A stretch of DNA of 64,000 nt from Strigamia acuminata (taxonomy: Eukaryota > Arthropoda > Chilopoda > Geophilomorpha > Linotaeniidae). Within the stretch, counting starts at the first letter, position 1. Each line of letters opens with the position of its first letter. Shown here one piece after another: positions 28,362 to 41,200 of the stretch. The notes under the pieces are model-generated. The model ran no database searches. It had not been told where the DNA came from and saw only the letters and a program-made list of their open reading frames with translations. Location: positions 5,399,575 through 5,463,574 of the forward strand of contig OX442324.1 of NCBI GenBank assembly GCA_949358305.1. Reading direction: 5' to 3'. A program made the position numbers and the translations under genes.

Positions 28362-29997
28362 CTCATATATATCCACTCCATTTAGAGTTTTAAACTATTT
28401 GTTTGTTTTTATTTATTCATTGTTTTCACACTTCGTTAAAGCAAGCTTGTAAAGAAGTCCAATCGTACAGAGAAGGTAGATTTGCGAAAACATTCTGCAC
28501 TAAATGGTTTGTGCAAAACAATATGAGCCACACGTGCGGAAGAACATTATTATTTTCCTTGGCAATAGCAATCAGGGTATTTTCCCTTGTCAATAGACAT
28601 TTTGAACCGTGGCGAGAGACTTTTGAACCCGATTATTTTCCCCTGTCAGCAGATGTTGCCGTGTTATTATTAATACCAAAAAATAGCACTCGATTTGTCA
28701 GAAAATACTACACATCTGCACCATTCATAAGTCACAAGATTTATATTAAAGAAAATAAAATTTTAAAAAAAAATAAAATAAAATTTAAAAAAAATAAAAA
28801 ATAAAAACTTATTGAGAATGAAACGCGATTAATGAGTTTGAAATTGGATTGATTACATAGCAGCAACATGAACGTATCTTAATTACATTGCAAAATTCAG
28901 TTATAATCACACAGAAAGCAGCTCGTCAGAAACTTAAATTAAATCAGTGTGTACAAGTTGCGAGCTAATTTATGGGTAGTAAACATAGCAAAGTCCATAT
29001 TCATAATGGACAGCGGCATTCACAACACAAACGAGCGGATCAATCACAAAGGCAGCGTGATTATGGCTGGCTAAGTTGAATACCCAATCTTTCTTCGCAG
29101 CGCATCCTCCAGCTTTAATTGAATCAACTCGCAATGCTCGCAGACAGTCGAGCCAAATTAATTTCATCAAAATGTATATCTATCATTTGGATTAGTAGGA
29201 GTTTCTGCTTCAATTTGTATCCACGTCTCGTGTTCCAAAAATTCAATAATCATTACTCAACACCAAAACTTTTTATTAAATTAATAATATTGATAACTCA
29301 ATATTCATGAATAAATATTGCGCTCGCGAACAAACTTGTACATTCTGTCCACGAGGGAATTTCATCTCGTAAAAATCACAAACAGCCATTTCAAATGTCA
29401 TTATATGGAAAATGTGTGGCGATTTAACCCAAATTGCCGTCGTTTCACCTGAATTAACTTTTTCCTCGCTGTAAATTAAAACATTCTCTTCGGTTAATCA
29501 TTGCTGTCAACTACATCGAAATGACACTTTAAGGCGCGCGATTAACAAGATTCATTTACTGCGCCTCCATTTATTACGAAAAATGCAATCGTAAAACCCC
29601 AATAATATCCTCAACTAAACCGATAAATCATTGTCAGAACCATCAATTAACTCGTGCCAACATTGACTGGCAATCACTCAAACCACAAATGTAATCGGAA
29701 ACAAGCAAATACCGGGATCTGATTTTTTCCCATTACACATTCCACGCATGTATACAAACAATTAGCGAGCTCACCACCCAACCTTTGTCATCCCTCTCAC
29801 GTTACAGGGCCTGACCGACGGAGGGAATGCAAGAACTACACGTGTCCAAAGTGATGAAAAGCTCTTACAACAACCATTAGCTCTTTTAATCATTTGAATT
29901 AAGTTAACTTGCTTCTTTACAGAACTGCAGTCGTCGTCGAAACATCTTTTTTATTACCGTAAATGCTCTAATTGAGCGCAGGATGCTGATTGAGTGC

Positions 29998-30115
29998 ACA
30001 AATGCATTTTTCAAGTCCAAAAATCTATTTTTTAAAGTGCAAAAAATGCTTTTTAAGGTGCAAAATGCATTTTTCATGTACAAAAATCGACTTTTTGAGA
30101 TTGAAAATCTATTTT
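29998..30115. repeat. Degenerate AAAATGCATTTTT/AAAATCTATTTT repeats
   Basis: Five or so imperfect units of about 20-30 bp alternate a poly-A/T core with GTGCAAAA or GTCCAAAA spacers. The pattern is AT-rich and weakly periodic. Confidence 0.5.
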
Positions 30116-30265
30116 ACTTATCCCCTAATCATTTCGTACGCGGGGGGAATCTAGGTTCTGGCAATAGAATAGAGCACTAGCATTCTACGAGAGCATTTTC
30201 GGTATTACTGATATTATTTTTTAAACAGATCCAAACTTGACTATATATAAAAACTCGAATAAATA

Positions 30266-30302
<37 letters not shown>

Positions 30303-33148
30303 CAATTAATTGTCCAAGTTCTAGTTCAAAGTTTGAATCGTAAAAATTCAAACAAAAACCCAATTTTTTTTATTACTTTTTATTAAAAATCCAAAAGAAA
30401 AACACCTGAACCACTCACAAAACACGACCTTCTGAATGCACCTGGTCGGTGTGCAAATCGAATAGCAAATTACTCCCAATTTAATCTAAACAGCTTTAAG
30501 TTATCTACCATCGATTGAATTATCGATCCACACTTGGCCTATTGTAAACAAAATTGTTTTGCCCAGCAAATTGAATAATTTATTACGTAACCATAAGCAT
30601 GTTGCCTCACAACTTACAACATTTCAGTGAATTCTTTAATTCACAGTCGCATGAACAAGCATAAATCAATAAACAACGCCTCACGTAAAGTGATCCTCCC
30701 CGGCCCTCGCTGCCCGTCTCCAATCCAAACATACACACCGAATAAATTACAATTATTATTTGCAAAAATTCGGGATTTATTTGAACACAAATTGCAATGT
30801 GTCAATACTCGAGGTTGGAGTAACATGAGGGAAAGGTGAGTGACAGCAGACACAATGTCCAGTGGTGAATGAGCAAAAAAGCGAGTTAGATTTAGTGACA
30901 TGACCCTTATTGTGACAGCTGCAGCAAAAGGAAAGATGACGACGGCCATTCGCCCCCATTACCCGACAGTCATCCGGTCATCCGTCACGACACTCCTGCG
31001 GCCACATTCTATTACACGCTTGGTGGAATTGCAAATAAAATTTACGATAAATCTGCAAAATAAGAAACATCCACACAAATCCCTTCGATTGAGACGCTTT
31101 TAAAAGCTCGCTAAATCCCCTCCTTATTAAAGAACATTGCAAAAAGTGAGTCGTAGACCACACACTGCGTCTAAAGCCAGAGCCAATTCGTTGCAAAGTA
31201 GGCTTTTAGCATGACACGCGCACAAAAGCAAAAGCATTCAAAAGCTAACGAGCGGCGTCTCCACTCAAATCCCAGTCCAGAACCGTCAAGAGAATGACGG
31301 GGGTGGGCGACATACAACATTCGCCGAATACCATATTTTTGTGTCGCCCTCACGACCGAATAAAGCGCGTCATAAACTGAGCAACTAAAGCACACAAACG
31401 TCCTCTGTGAGCTGACGAAGCTGGTGCCACGCTTGAATTATTGCTCGTATTCAGGTGGCAAAAGGAAACGCGACAAAATAAAAACGAAGAAAAGAACGAA
31501 CAAAAAACAACATTTGTGCATCATTCATTTCATACCCAACTCTCAAGATAAAGCACCGAATGTACCAACTGTTCCACAAGTAATTTACATCGGTTAAATT
31601 TCACACATTTACAAGTTTAAACCATTTCAGATTCCATTTAAAAAGAATAAAAATTTGGGCTTGCTGCTTGCGCTAACTCTACGATTCCTTCTTTTTTTGT
31701 GCTTGCAAAAAGCCAGCGAAAACAAAACATCGCTTTATTCTCACGATTTATTCGCAAACACGTACAAACATTTTCACGGTTCTCTCGATTAAATCAAGCG
31801 CTGCATTACTCGCGAATTGTAAACAGAAAAATATATAAATATATAAATATTTTTCTAATTATTAAAATTTAAAAAAAAAAAAAAAAAAAAAAATCGATGT
31901 GGTTTCCTATGTCTTAAGCCTTAAAGTAGAAGCATTTTCCCTTTTCCAAACGTCCGGAATTCTTTAAAAACCAACAAACGCTAAAAGGAATTGAATAATA
32001 TAAACTCTTTTTGTGACGTCACTGTTAAGTTGACAGATTGTTCTCTTTTTCTTTTCTGTGGAGTCTAGTGATATGGAATACTGTATAAGCTCATCAATTC
32101 ACTTGTCTGCCATGTTAAATTTTTCAACAAAAAAAATTTTTTTTTATAAAAAAAAACAGAAAAAGAAATAAAATATATCAAAAAATTATAATTCAGAAAA
32201 AGAGAAATTAAAGTGCGAGCCATTCAAACCAACCCCTTATTCCGCATTGCAAACGATCCACAACTTCCGCCACAACAACGGAAGTGATAACACTTCTTTT
32301 AATAGAGCAAATAGTAATGACTAGATAAATTTCCGCCACAGAAAACCCGGATTAAATTGACAAAATATTGATTACCATTACACTCGTGTAAGGAACGAAA
32401 GGAAACCAACAAATAATTCTTGGAAAGAAAAAAAAATTTTCAACAACAACATTTTTCTTCAAGTAAAAGGCTGTTAACATTCATTTAGACAAAAATCTGC
32501 CTCTTCACTCTACACATTACGCTGGAGAACTCCAAATTAACCCCCAATTTAACTTTTTCAGATATAAAAAAAAAATTAAATTAAATTAAATTAAATTAAA
32601 TAATTGCAACAAAGATTTTATTCAACAAATCGAAGGATTTACTTGAATCCGAGTCCGCTTTGCTGAATCGTAAGTCATACGGATTAGAACCGATAACCTG
32701 GAACGTTTAATTGGGTGATGTCACACCTCCATAACGGATCACACAGCCAGCGATGTAACACACACAATCAAAGTCAACTAATATTTGCAATAGGTTGAAG
32801 AGCGCACAAACGGAGCATGCAAAATGGTTGGTTTAGTCAGCACCTGCACCTCAGCCACAATCGTGTTAGTCACAAAAGGCTGACAAAATCAAATTTTCCA
32901 TTTGCTGTACGTGTGCTTCGCCCTGTGGTTGCAAACAAACTGAAAACAGATTTCTGCTCTATTTTCACGTCGTATTGGACGCCATTTCTGATCATTCCGC
33001 ACAAAAACAATAACAGTTTTGCAGAATAGCAATTGTCGGCTATTCCTTTGACCTTCTCTGTGGGATTTTCCGTCTCGCTGGGCGCATTCAATGAAGAATT
33101 AACACAACACGAGAGTTAACACTGCGTGTTAATACTATACCTATGCTA

Positions 33149-33584
33149 CCGGGTGGCTCAAATACAGGGAGTCTAAAAAAATGTAGGCTATACACTGTTC
33201 AATTAAATACGGTATACATTAACCATTAGTTGTGGACAGTGTTGTTTAATTTAACGTTTCTGGTGCAGGTTTTTACGTTTTTTCGTTTGGTGTTTAGGTT
33301 TTGATGATTCCGAGCTTTCGTTCTCGAGATATGCTGAAATTAAAAAAGTACCACAAAATCTGAAATTTAGGTATGACTAGTACAATCAAAATTGATTAAA
33401 ATCGCAAATATCTCGAGAACGAAAGCTCGGATCGTCAAAAACGTTAATTAAACAACAATACCCGCAAGGCTACAACTAATGATTAATACATACTTAATTG
33501 AACAATGTATACGGTATATTTTTAATTAGACACCCTTAGTAACCCCCCTTGTCTTGTCAGGTCGATTTTATTTGGGCCACCCGG
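33149..33584. mobile_element. Foldback MITE, family A copy 1 (436 bp)
   Basis: Ends CCGGGTGGCTCAAATA and, inverted, TATTTGGGCCACCCGG, with TA immediately outside on both sides. Nearly the whole element is a long imperfect palindrome: the CAATTAA, ATTAGTTGT, TTGTTTAATT and CGAGCTTTCGTTCTCGAGATAT blocks each recur in inverted orientation in the second half. It contains no reading frame. TA flanks suggest a Tc1/mariner-type mover. Confidence 0.85.
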
Positions 33585-33963
33585 TATATTATAGCACGAG
33601 TTACGTTCAAAAACGTCAACTCAACACGAGATTCTCGTGCCCAACAATTGCATGAAAACACGATGAAACAGACAGACTGGGAGATTATTTCAGACTAAAA
33701 TATTTTCGACTTTTGAAGAAACAGCACTCCTTTGGACAAGGAATCCAGTCGAAAAGATTACCGGTCGAAAGAAATCCAGATCGAAAAATTCCACCAATAG
33801 TCGTACTAATTTTCTCGTGCCACGAGGATCAAAATAAGATTTTACACGAGATTCTCATGTTAGATCCCCCAACACGGCATAACACGATCTTGTTCCGCTT
33901 TATTGAATGTGCCTACTGTGAACCAATAACGGAAATTCTACCATTTGCCATTTTCAGTCAAAA

Positions 33964-34163
33964 NNNNNNNNNNNNNNNNNNNNNNNNNNNNNNNNNNNNN
34001 NNNNNNNNNNNNNNNNNNNNNNNNNNNNNNNNNNNNNNNNNNNNNNNNNNNNNNNNNNNNNNNNNNNNNNNNNNNNNNNNNNNNNNNNNNNNNNNNNNNN
34101 NNNNNNNNNNNNNNNNNNNNNNNNNNNNNNNNNNNNNNNNNNNNNNNNNNNNNNNNNNNNNNN
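33964..34163. other. Assembly gap (200 N)
   Basis: Exactly 200 undetermined bases. The round number suggests a placeholder or estimated gap. Frames crossing it are artefacts. Confidence 0.99.
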
Positions 34164-35844
34164 GGAAATGATGTCATTTTTGGTTTAAAATTGAAGTAAA
34201 ACACAAAATATTTTAGTTTTTGAATACAGCTACTGTAATTGTTCAAAAGTTAGAAACTGGACTCTACACGTGGGTTGAGTTTGTCGAACTGTTTATTCAA
34301 AAGCAAAACAAAATGGTGGTTACTAAAAGATTAACAAAAAGAGTCTTATTGGTTAAGCTTAGTTGTGGCACGTATAAGTGTACATTTCTTTCGATTCCGA
34401 AAATTCAATCCAAGTAGTGGACCCATAGATGCTCATCGTTATTTCCAATGGATCGATTCTCGGAAAAGTGGTCACTTGTACAGCTGAAATTGCACCAACT
34501 TCAAACTCCATTATTTATGTGTTAGATCTCGCTAAGAGAAGAGGTAACGATGTTTCGCCAAACAACTCCATCCACTTCTCCATTCTCATCTCGCCGTTGC
34601 TCTCCGCCCTCCACTCAACACAGCCGCCGTTGATGAGATAAAGAGAAGCTGATTGAAAATGAACGGCGCACAGCTCATTCGATACATTTAAAGATTACAA
34701 AACCAACAATCAAAACTCATCTTCCGCACCGCTCTCCAAAACTTGTTCAATTCAATTAGAAAACTTTGGAAAGATGATGCAACATCCGATTTGTCACTCG
34801 CAGATTACACTGCACGTGATGCATGCGTCGCAGCTCCAAAAGAGCATCATTTAGTGACGATTATCTAATTTTTATAGTAATGTCTTCCTTCCAAGCTATC
34901 ATTAAGTGAGCAGGAAAGCAATAAAAACAATGCAGCCAGCGCACCAAATTGGTCGGCAAGATCCAATATACCAATGTAATCACAACGGTAAAAGGAAAAA
35001 GTCGTCTTCCTCCTTTAATCCGAAGATTAATTCACATTCCAGCCACGATAGGACGGAAATAGTGACAAAGGCAATGCATCTACTTGTGTGCACGCAGCCA
35101 TTTTATCGCTAATTCTCCAATCTACTTTTTACCAACGTCTGCACCGATTCTCTTTTTCTGTCATATATTTCCTCAATTTATCGACCTGTTGGTTTAACAT
35201 AGCATTCTAGAATACCAACAGGCAATGTTTGAAGGTAATTACGCAACATTGTGACATTTTGCAATTTAAAAAATATATATTATTATTATATGGGACACAC
35301 AAGCATACTGCCTATTGTAGTGTATCATATTTCTGCAAATGTGCCCTATTATTGTTCTAATGTGTGTGAAAATTAACCAGATGTCTGCTGGGAGAAGGAG
35401 GAAAAAATATTTTAGCTTTAAGCCTAATGCATACAGAAATGAAGCTGAACTGTATGCCTTAAGGAAATAATCTTTCATCTGAGTCATGAGCTGAACAGTT
35501 AATATTTGCTTCCCATTCCAAACTTGCAATGATTAGTGTGGTGGAAGCACACAAATGGCAACATTTTGATAGAAATTTTGATGCCACGAATATACATATC
35601 CGAATTGCCATCCCTAAAACGCAATTGCCAATCCAACAGGAAACGCTCATCTCAGAAAACTAATCTTGGAATGAAACATCCAAAGGTGTTGGAGCAGCAT
35701 TCAGCTTGAACGCGCGAAATCACCAATAGATTCCCCGCGTTGTTTTGTTTCTTCTTATCCTATTATTCTGATTATTTTCAGCTTCAAATTACAATTCCCT
35801 AACTGTAAATTATCTACACCATTATGCTGACTTTTCCAACCCGG

Positions 35845-35950
35845 CATTAACCTAATTTCCTCTTTCTCTCTCAAGATTTTTAGAAGATCTAAAAAAGAAG
35901 GAAATTAGGTTAATGATTTTTTTTAAAGCAGCCTTTGCGGCTGCTTAAAA
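35845..35950. repeat. Two adjacent hairpins
   Basis: Hairpin 1: arms 35845-35861 and 35899-35915 (CATTAACCTAATTTCCT and its complement) around an inner TTTTAGA/TCTAAAA stem. Hairpin 2: 35921-35950, TTTTAAAGCAGCC-TTTGC-GGCTGCTTAAAA. The first resembles a tiny foldback element. Confidence 0.6.
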
Positions 35951-36197
35951 TACCTGAGCTAAATCGTAAAAACTTGAATCTTACACTTAAACATGACGAA
36001 GAATGACATGGCACTCCTTCATTTTTAACTTTGCAGATTAACTTCTTCTCAGAAAACTTCCAGCAAAAACATTTTAATTATACAATTCTGCACTGTGATG
36101 AACAATCCTGGGAAACAGGACATTTTAATTAAAAATTTAAACCCATTTCGTAATTTGCCGATAGTTACCGATCGGCAAGTACAGAAATTAATTCCAT

Positions 36198-36572
36198 TAG
36201 GCGCGTTCAAATTGGTTAAGCAAATACTTAAAGTTTGCCTAAATAAATAAAAGTAAATAAATAAAATACACTACGTCAAATAAATGACTTGTTATTGAAT
36301 GCACCCTCAATGAATTATTATTACCGTATAACTAATTCACAGCTCGTGCGCAGCTGACATCTGAATGATTGTTCAACTGAGCATGTGCAAATCGCGTCAT
36401 TGTTACCAAGTTAATGAAAATAATGACACAACCCCTTGCTTAAAGTTAAGCCAAATGAATGGACCAGCTTAAGTAAAATAAGACATAAAAAGCGTCATAT
36501 CCTCAAGTGAAAACGAGGTTATCAACTTAAAACATTTAAGCGGATTTATCTTCGCCAATTTGAACGCACCTA
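36198..36572. mobile_element. MITE, family C copy 1 (375 bp)
   Basis: Terminal inverted repeats of 18 bp, TAGGCGCGTTCAAATTGG (36198-36215) and its complement with one change (36555-36572). The interior is AT-rich without a frame. GG(C/T)GCGTTC termini next to TTA recall PIF/Harbinger elements, but that is a tentative analogy. Confidence 0.75.
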
Positions 36573-36713
36573 CTGTTTTACACTTAAGATGGGGAAACTT
36601 CTATTAATTTCATTGCTGCCAGAGGAAATAGCATGGCATCCTAACCTCACCTAACTTGTAATAATCTGTCCCAACCTGGACCTAAACTTGACAATACATT
36701 ACACTCTTACTAG

Positions 36714-36852
36714 GTGTGCCTTCATAAACTCATGTAAACTTGTTTATATGTTTTAAACAAGTGTAAATGGAAAAATTAACTCGTACAATTTGACCATTTA
36801 GACTAATTTAAAACACATAAAGAAGTTTAAATGACTTCGTAAATTTTGAACC
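36714..36852. mobile_element. Mini-foldback, family C-like
   Basis: Starts CTAGGTGTGCCTTCATAAAC. The segment CATGTAAACTTGTTTATATG is mirrored by CACATAAAGAAGTTTAAATG in inverted orientation near the right end. The left end resembles the element at 40181-40282. Confidence 0.5.
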
Positions 36853-38110
36853 AAAACATTTTCATTCTTTTCAAAAATATGTGCCAATACTTTGGTCAAC
36901 CAAAATACTGAGCAAATTACTTAGCATTCAAAGTGTGCATACTCTAGTAACGTTTGACCAATTGGATCGATTACCATTCTGTGAAAGTTTTGACAAGACG
37001 ATCTTAAAATCATCAATTCTACCACCTAAAAATATTAACATTCAATAAGACACATCTCCCCTTGAAAAAAAGCATCGCATACGGTAGCTTTAATGGAGAG
37101 AGATCAATGGCAACCAAGAAGTCATTTCATTTCTTCAAACCAACTAATCTACCCTTGCCAACTTGCCATACTCTTGTCGTGGAATTTAAAGCTTTTAGAC
37201 AACTTGCTAGCAAATTAAATAATTGATGAATGACATGATAATTAGTTTGATATTCTTCTCCAATTTATTTTATTTTTTTCTTAAAAAAAAAAAAGCTAAT
37301 TCATTTTCCCCTCGACAATTTTCAATCACTCGACTTTTACTATCGATCAAGTCAAACTCGCATTTGTCCACTTTCCTCCTCTCATTTTTATCTCGCCCCA
37401 ACCAAGAGAGATTCTTATAATCGCGCTTTTATTCACTTAATAGGAATCTTTCGCTCGCTGATAACCTTACCGCTGACATGAGGTCGCCGGCAACCATTGA
37501 CGTAACACACAAGCTAGACCATAGAAAAGCCTTGCACAGGGAATTCATTACGCCCAACTAGATTTAGAAATTAAAGAGTTAACACCCATCGAACTTCCTT
37601 AAAGAGGTTTCGCTTTGCATTCATAAATAAATTTTCCAACAAAAAAAAATTATCTTCTCCAAACGCAAGTTAGAAGCTGGTAACATATTAGATGCAATAA
37701 ATCACAGAAATCTTAAACATTCGCATCACTTTGTCTATCAACACAGACCACTAACACATTACTATGATAACTAGCAGTCACCCATGCAGCGTGCACGGGA
37801 TTTAAAACTTTGTAAAAAAAATAGAATAAAATTAATACAGAAAACTTCAAAATCACAACCGACGGCATTAAAAGTAAAGCCGATAAACTGTCTTTACTAA
37901 AAGCTTGTTCGTCTATTGACAAAAATGGTATTTTAATTAAGCCGAACGTATATTAATATTACCCTATGACTTTTTCTCTTGGTGGGTTAAATGTTCTACC
38001 TTCTACAGACAAAATTTAATGATCTAACTCTCGCCTCAAAGTATGGTTGGATAAAACAAAATCTCCTCATTATTACAAATTTAGCTATCCTGCATTGACG
38101 AATTTAAGTA

Positions 38111-38840
38111 CCAGGTGGCCCAAATAAAACCGACCAATACAAGGGGGGTTACTAAGGGGTGTCTGAAAAAAAATCTACCCTATACCAGTACTCGAGTTGC
38201 ACTCAAAAAGGCACCTCACAATGTGTACTCCCATTGGTCGAGCCAGTTTACTGGTGTAGTGATCCGGAAAAGCAGACCCAAACACCAAAATTGCATTACA
38301 ATGTACAGACATTGTAATCGATTGCCTAGGCAACGGCCTAAAATTCAAACTTCCAGACGATGTAAGCAATAAACACAACAAACATGAGTTTGACATTTTT
38401 TAATGTGTAAAACTTCATTTTAATAATGGAAATAAGATTTTTTATTAAATAAAATCAAAATAACATTAACTAAACTAGTCATAACAATCACAACAATAAA
38501 TAAAAATCAAAACTACTTCTCCTAGTAGTAGTATACAGTCTGGAGTTAGTAGTAAACTGGCTCGACCAATGGGAGTACACATTGTGAGGTGCTTTTTTGA
38601 GTGCAACTCGAGTATATACATTGTTCAATTAAATATATATTAATCATTAGTTGTGTGCAGTGTTGTTTAATTAACATTTCTGGCATAGTTTTCCGTTCTT
38701 TCGTTTGGTGTTTAGTTTTTGACGATCCGAGTTTCATTCTCGAGATATTTGCCATTTTAATCAATTTTTGTCCCAATTCGCCATGTTTGATTGCATTAGT
38801 CATTCCTGAATTTCAGATTTTGTGCTACTTTTTAAATTTC
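38111..38840. mobile_element. Foldback MITE, family A copy 2, truncated and interrupted
   Basis: Begins CCAGGTGGCCCAAATA after TA and matches the family A copy at 33.1 kb read in the opposite direction: AAGGGGGGTTACTAAGGGGTG, then (after a 422-bp insertion at 38191-38612) ATTGTTCAATTAAAT, CATTAGTTGT, GTTGTTTAATT and TTCTCGAGATATTTGC, up to about 38840. The other terminal repeat is missing, so the copy is truncated just past the palindrome centre. Confidence 0.8.
38191..38612. mobile_element. MITE, family B copy 2, nested in family A
   Basis: Near-perfect inverted repeats of about 60 bp (38191-38249 and 38555-38612) start CTCGAGTTGCACTCAAAAAG, with TA just outside both ends. TATAC occurs at both junctions with the host element (38181-38185 and 38614-38618), a possible longer target duplication. 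The interior resembles the 27.0 kb element. No coding capacity. Confidence 0.85.
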
Positions 38841-40180
38841 TTCTGGTTCAAAAATTCTACTTTAAGTCAAGAGATGGAAGCCCTGGCAATAGAGTTTTTA
38901 GACCAAGTTTCCAATACGCGCTTTGTTATTTCAATTATCAAATACTTTGCAAGCACATTTATGAAGATGTTATCTAACTAACCTACCATATTGGTACGCT
39001 TTTAATAAATTTAAACAAACTACGTGCATAATAATTTACACGATGGAAATATCCCCTGTACGATAAACAAGATCCTCAGCCACAATCAATACCTTCCTTA
39101 ATCTCGCATTCATCACCAGTTGGTCTCGAATAAAAAATATCCAAAATATGAAATTATTGAATATTCACCTATCGTAGCAAATGATAGTGGATTCATTTTT
39201 CTATTCTTTCTATTATTCCCCATTTCCTTTCGACACTTGTTTTAACTTCTATTAACCCATTTTAATCCCTTGAAATACATAAAATTGATAATGACACTAA
39301 AAATAAAAATAGCCGTTTTTGAAAAAAAAACCGTCAATCTCGCTGTTTAATGGGAAGCCCTTAAATAAAGTAGGCTTATTAATAGTATTTAAATCCAAAA
39401 AGCCATGCTAATAATACTAAATAATATATTTTAAGTTTCATCCTAATTAACTTTTAATTGACTATTTAATTTAACGCTTGTGCCCTGTCGTGCTGCTTGC
39501 AATGTTTTATACAAAAGGCGAAATTACTCTGCAATTCCAATTGGAAAAAGCTGCATCTGCTGAAGGCGAAACCACACAAATGTGTAGATAGGAGATTTGG
39601 TTATAATGTTATAAGATTTGTATGCTAATACATTTACAAACAAAACAAACTGCGTCCCCATTGAGCTCACTGATATACAACTGAGTCCAATCATTGTTTC
39701 TGTTTGGGCTCACACTAGAGGGCTAACTGAACAAAAATCCTTAACCAGTTAACCTCCTGGTTTTGTAGTGCTGGCCCCAATATCCCAAAAAACTAAATTG
39801 TCCAGCACAAAAATGATTGTGCAGCAAACTAAATGCGCCTACACATATTTCTTCTCATCTCCTTTTATTTCTTTAACATTCACACTTACGGATATTCTAA
39901 ATCTAACAATTCTGCTGGCAAAAATTCAAACTACGAATTCTCCACTATTGCGAACGACTGGTTTTCCTCATCCAAGAAGACAAGTAAAACATTAAACACG
40001 TTATTTTGTCTTGGTCAGTCACTTTAAAACACAGTAAGCTCATACATGATACATTGTGCAATGATACAGTGTGACAAACTACTGTAAAAGCAGATCTTTT
40101 TTGTCTTTTCCTAAAAACCAATACCGTCAAACCCCGTTATAGCGATTCACCAAAAAACCGCAATGCTAACGCAAATATTT

Positions 40181-40282
40181 TACTAGGCGCATTCATAAAG
40201 ACATTTAAACTTGCTTATATTTTTTAAACCAGTCAAAATGTCAAATCTAAAATCTAAAAAATACATGACTGCGTCTAGTGTA
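40181..40282. mobile_element. Mini-MITE, family C-like (about 100 bp)
   Basis: Ends TACTAGGCGCA and, inverted, TGCGTCTAGTGTA; the left arm continues TTCATAAAGACATTTAAAC, shared with 36714. Too small to code. Confidence 0.6.
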
Positions 40283-41119
40283 TTTTGAAAACGTTCGTTA
40301 TAAGTGAGTTTTTTGCCAAGCGTGTTCGCCACAGCAGGGTCGGACTGCACTCATTACAACTCCAATTCAAGTTAAGTACTCAGTTGCTCACTTCCATTGC
40401 CAACTGGCAACTATTACCAAAATTGATATTAATTTTTAAAAAAAGAAGAGAATTCAATTTAAAATGACATGCTTTTCCTTTCATAGTTTGCTCTCAATTT
40501 AGAAAATAGAAATTTATAAACAAAGCAATAATTTTCGTCTCCTTGCCACTCAAATGTGAAGTTTGATTTAAAACCTCAGTAAATTAAGACCGGCATTTAT
40601 TTCTCCTAACCTAAACAGCATCATACACATTATTATTATCTTATAAAATATGTACAACTCATTTAATATTACATCCTTCTTTAATACAAAAATAAATATA
40701 AATATTTATATATGAGAAGTAAGTACCTAAAAGGTGATATAAAGCTATACAATTTCCACTCATAATTGAACCAAGAGTACTTAAACTATCAAAACTTTCA
40801 GCAAGTCTATAGATCAATAGGAACACCCCCAATCGTTGAAATCACAATTTTAACTTCCTTTATTAGTTCCACAATAAATCCATAATTCATTGGTAACCCA
40901 CACCATATTACGGCCTGATTTATGACCGCGCATTTTGTGCACAAACTGCGATCCTTAGTTTTTAAAATTCACCACATAAAATAGTTAAGTCACCAATGGG
41001 ACTATAATGACCAGCTGGAGAACGTATAGCGCAAATCAGCATGTGCACATTAAGTTTGCACAAACTACTTTTTCCAAATACCGCAAAAGCCAATTAACTG
41101 CACCCGCGTAGTATACGCA

Positions 41120-41200
41120 CAGGGCCGAATTTACCATTAGGGTAAAGAAGCTTCAGCAAAGGGCAGTGCAAAGGGCCCCCAAAGTTCTGCGCACATCAAA
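41120..41200 (+). mobile_element. hAT-like transposon end (fragment)
   Basis: CAGGGCCGAATTTACCATTA followed by GGGTAAAGAAGC is a good match to the common insect hAT terminus, better than the one at 26885. No opposite end or transposase was found. The inner limit is approximate. Confidence 0.6.

Larger units (their letters stand above)
26881..33140. other. Non-coding, transposon-rich region (left)
   Basis: Apart from the elements listed, no gene is supported. It includes degenerate repeats of the type AAAATGCATTTTT at about 30,000-30,110, long A-runs at 30268-30299 and 31867-31893, an AATTA repeat at 32574-32600, and a more mixed-composition stretch at about 30,690-31,400. Confidence 0.55.

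Noticed and set aside
28403-28804. A 133-codon frame on the + strand
   Set aside because: Ends in a lysine/asparagine run from A-rich DNA, with no recognisable domain.
33713-34246. Open frames crossing the N gap
   Set aside because: Most of each frame is undetermined bases, so they are artefacts of the gap.
35921-35950. A GC-stem hairpin with T/A flanks resembling a bacterial terminator or microRNA precursor
   Set aside because: The organism is eukaryotic, and the 12-bp stem is far too short for a microRNA precursor. It is listed only as a hairpin.
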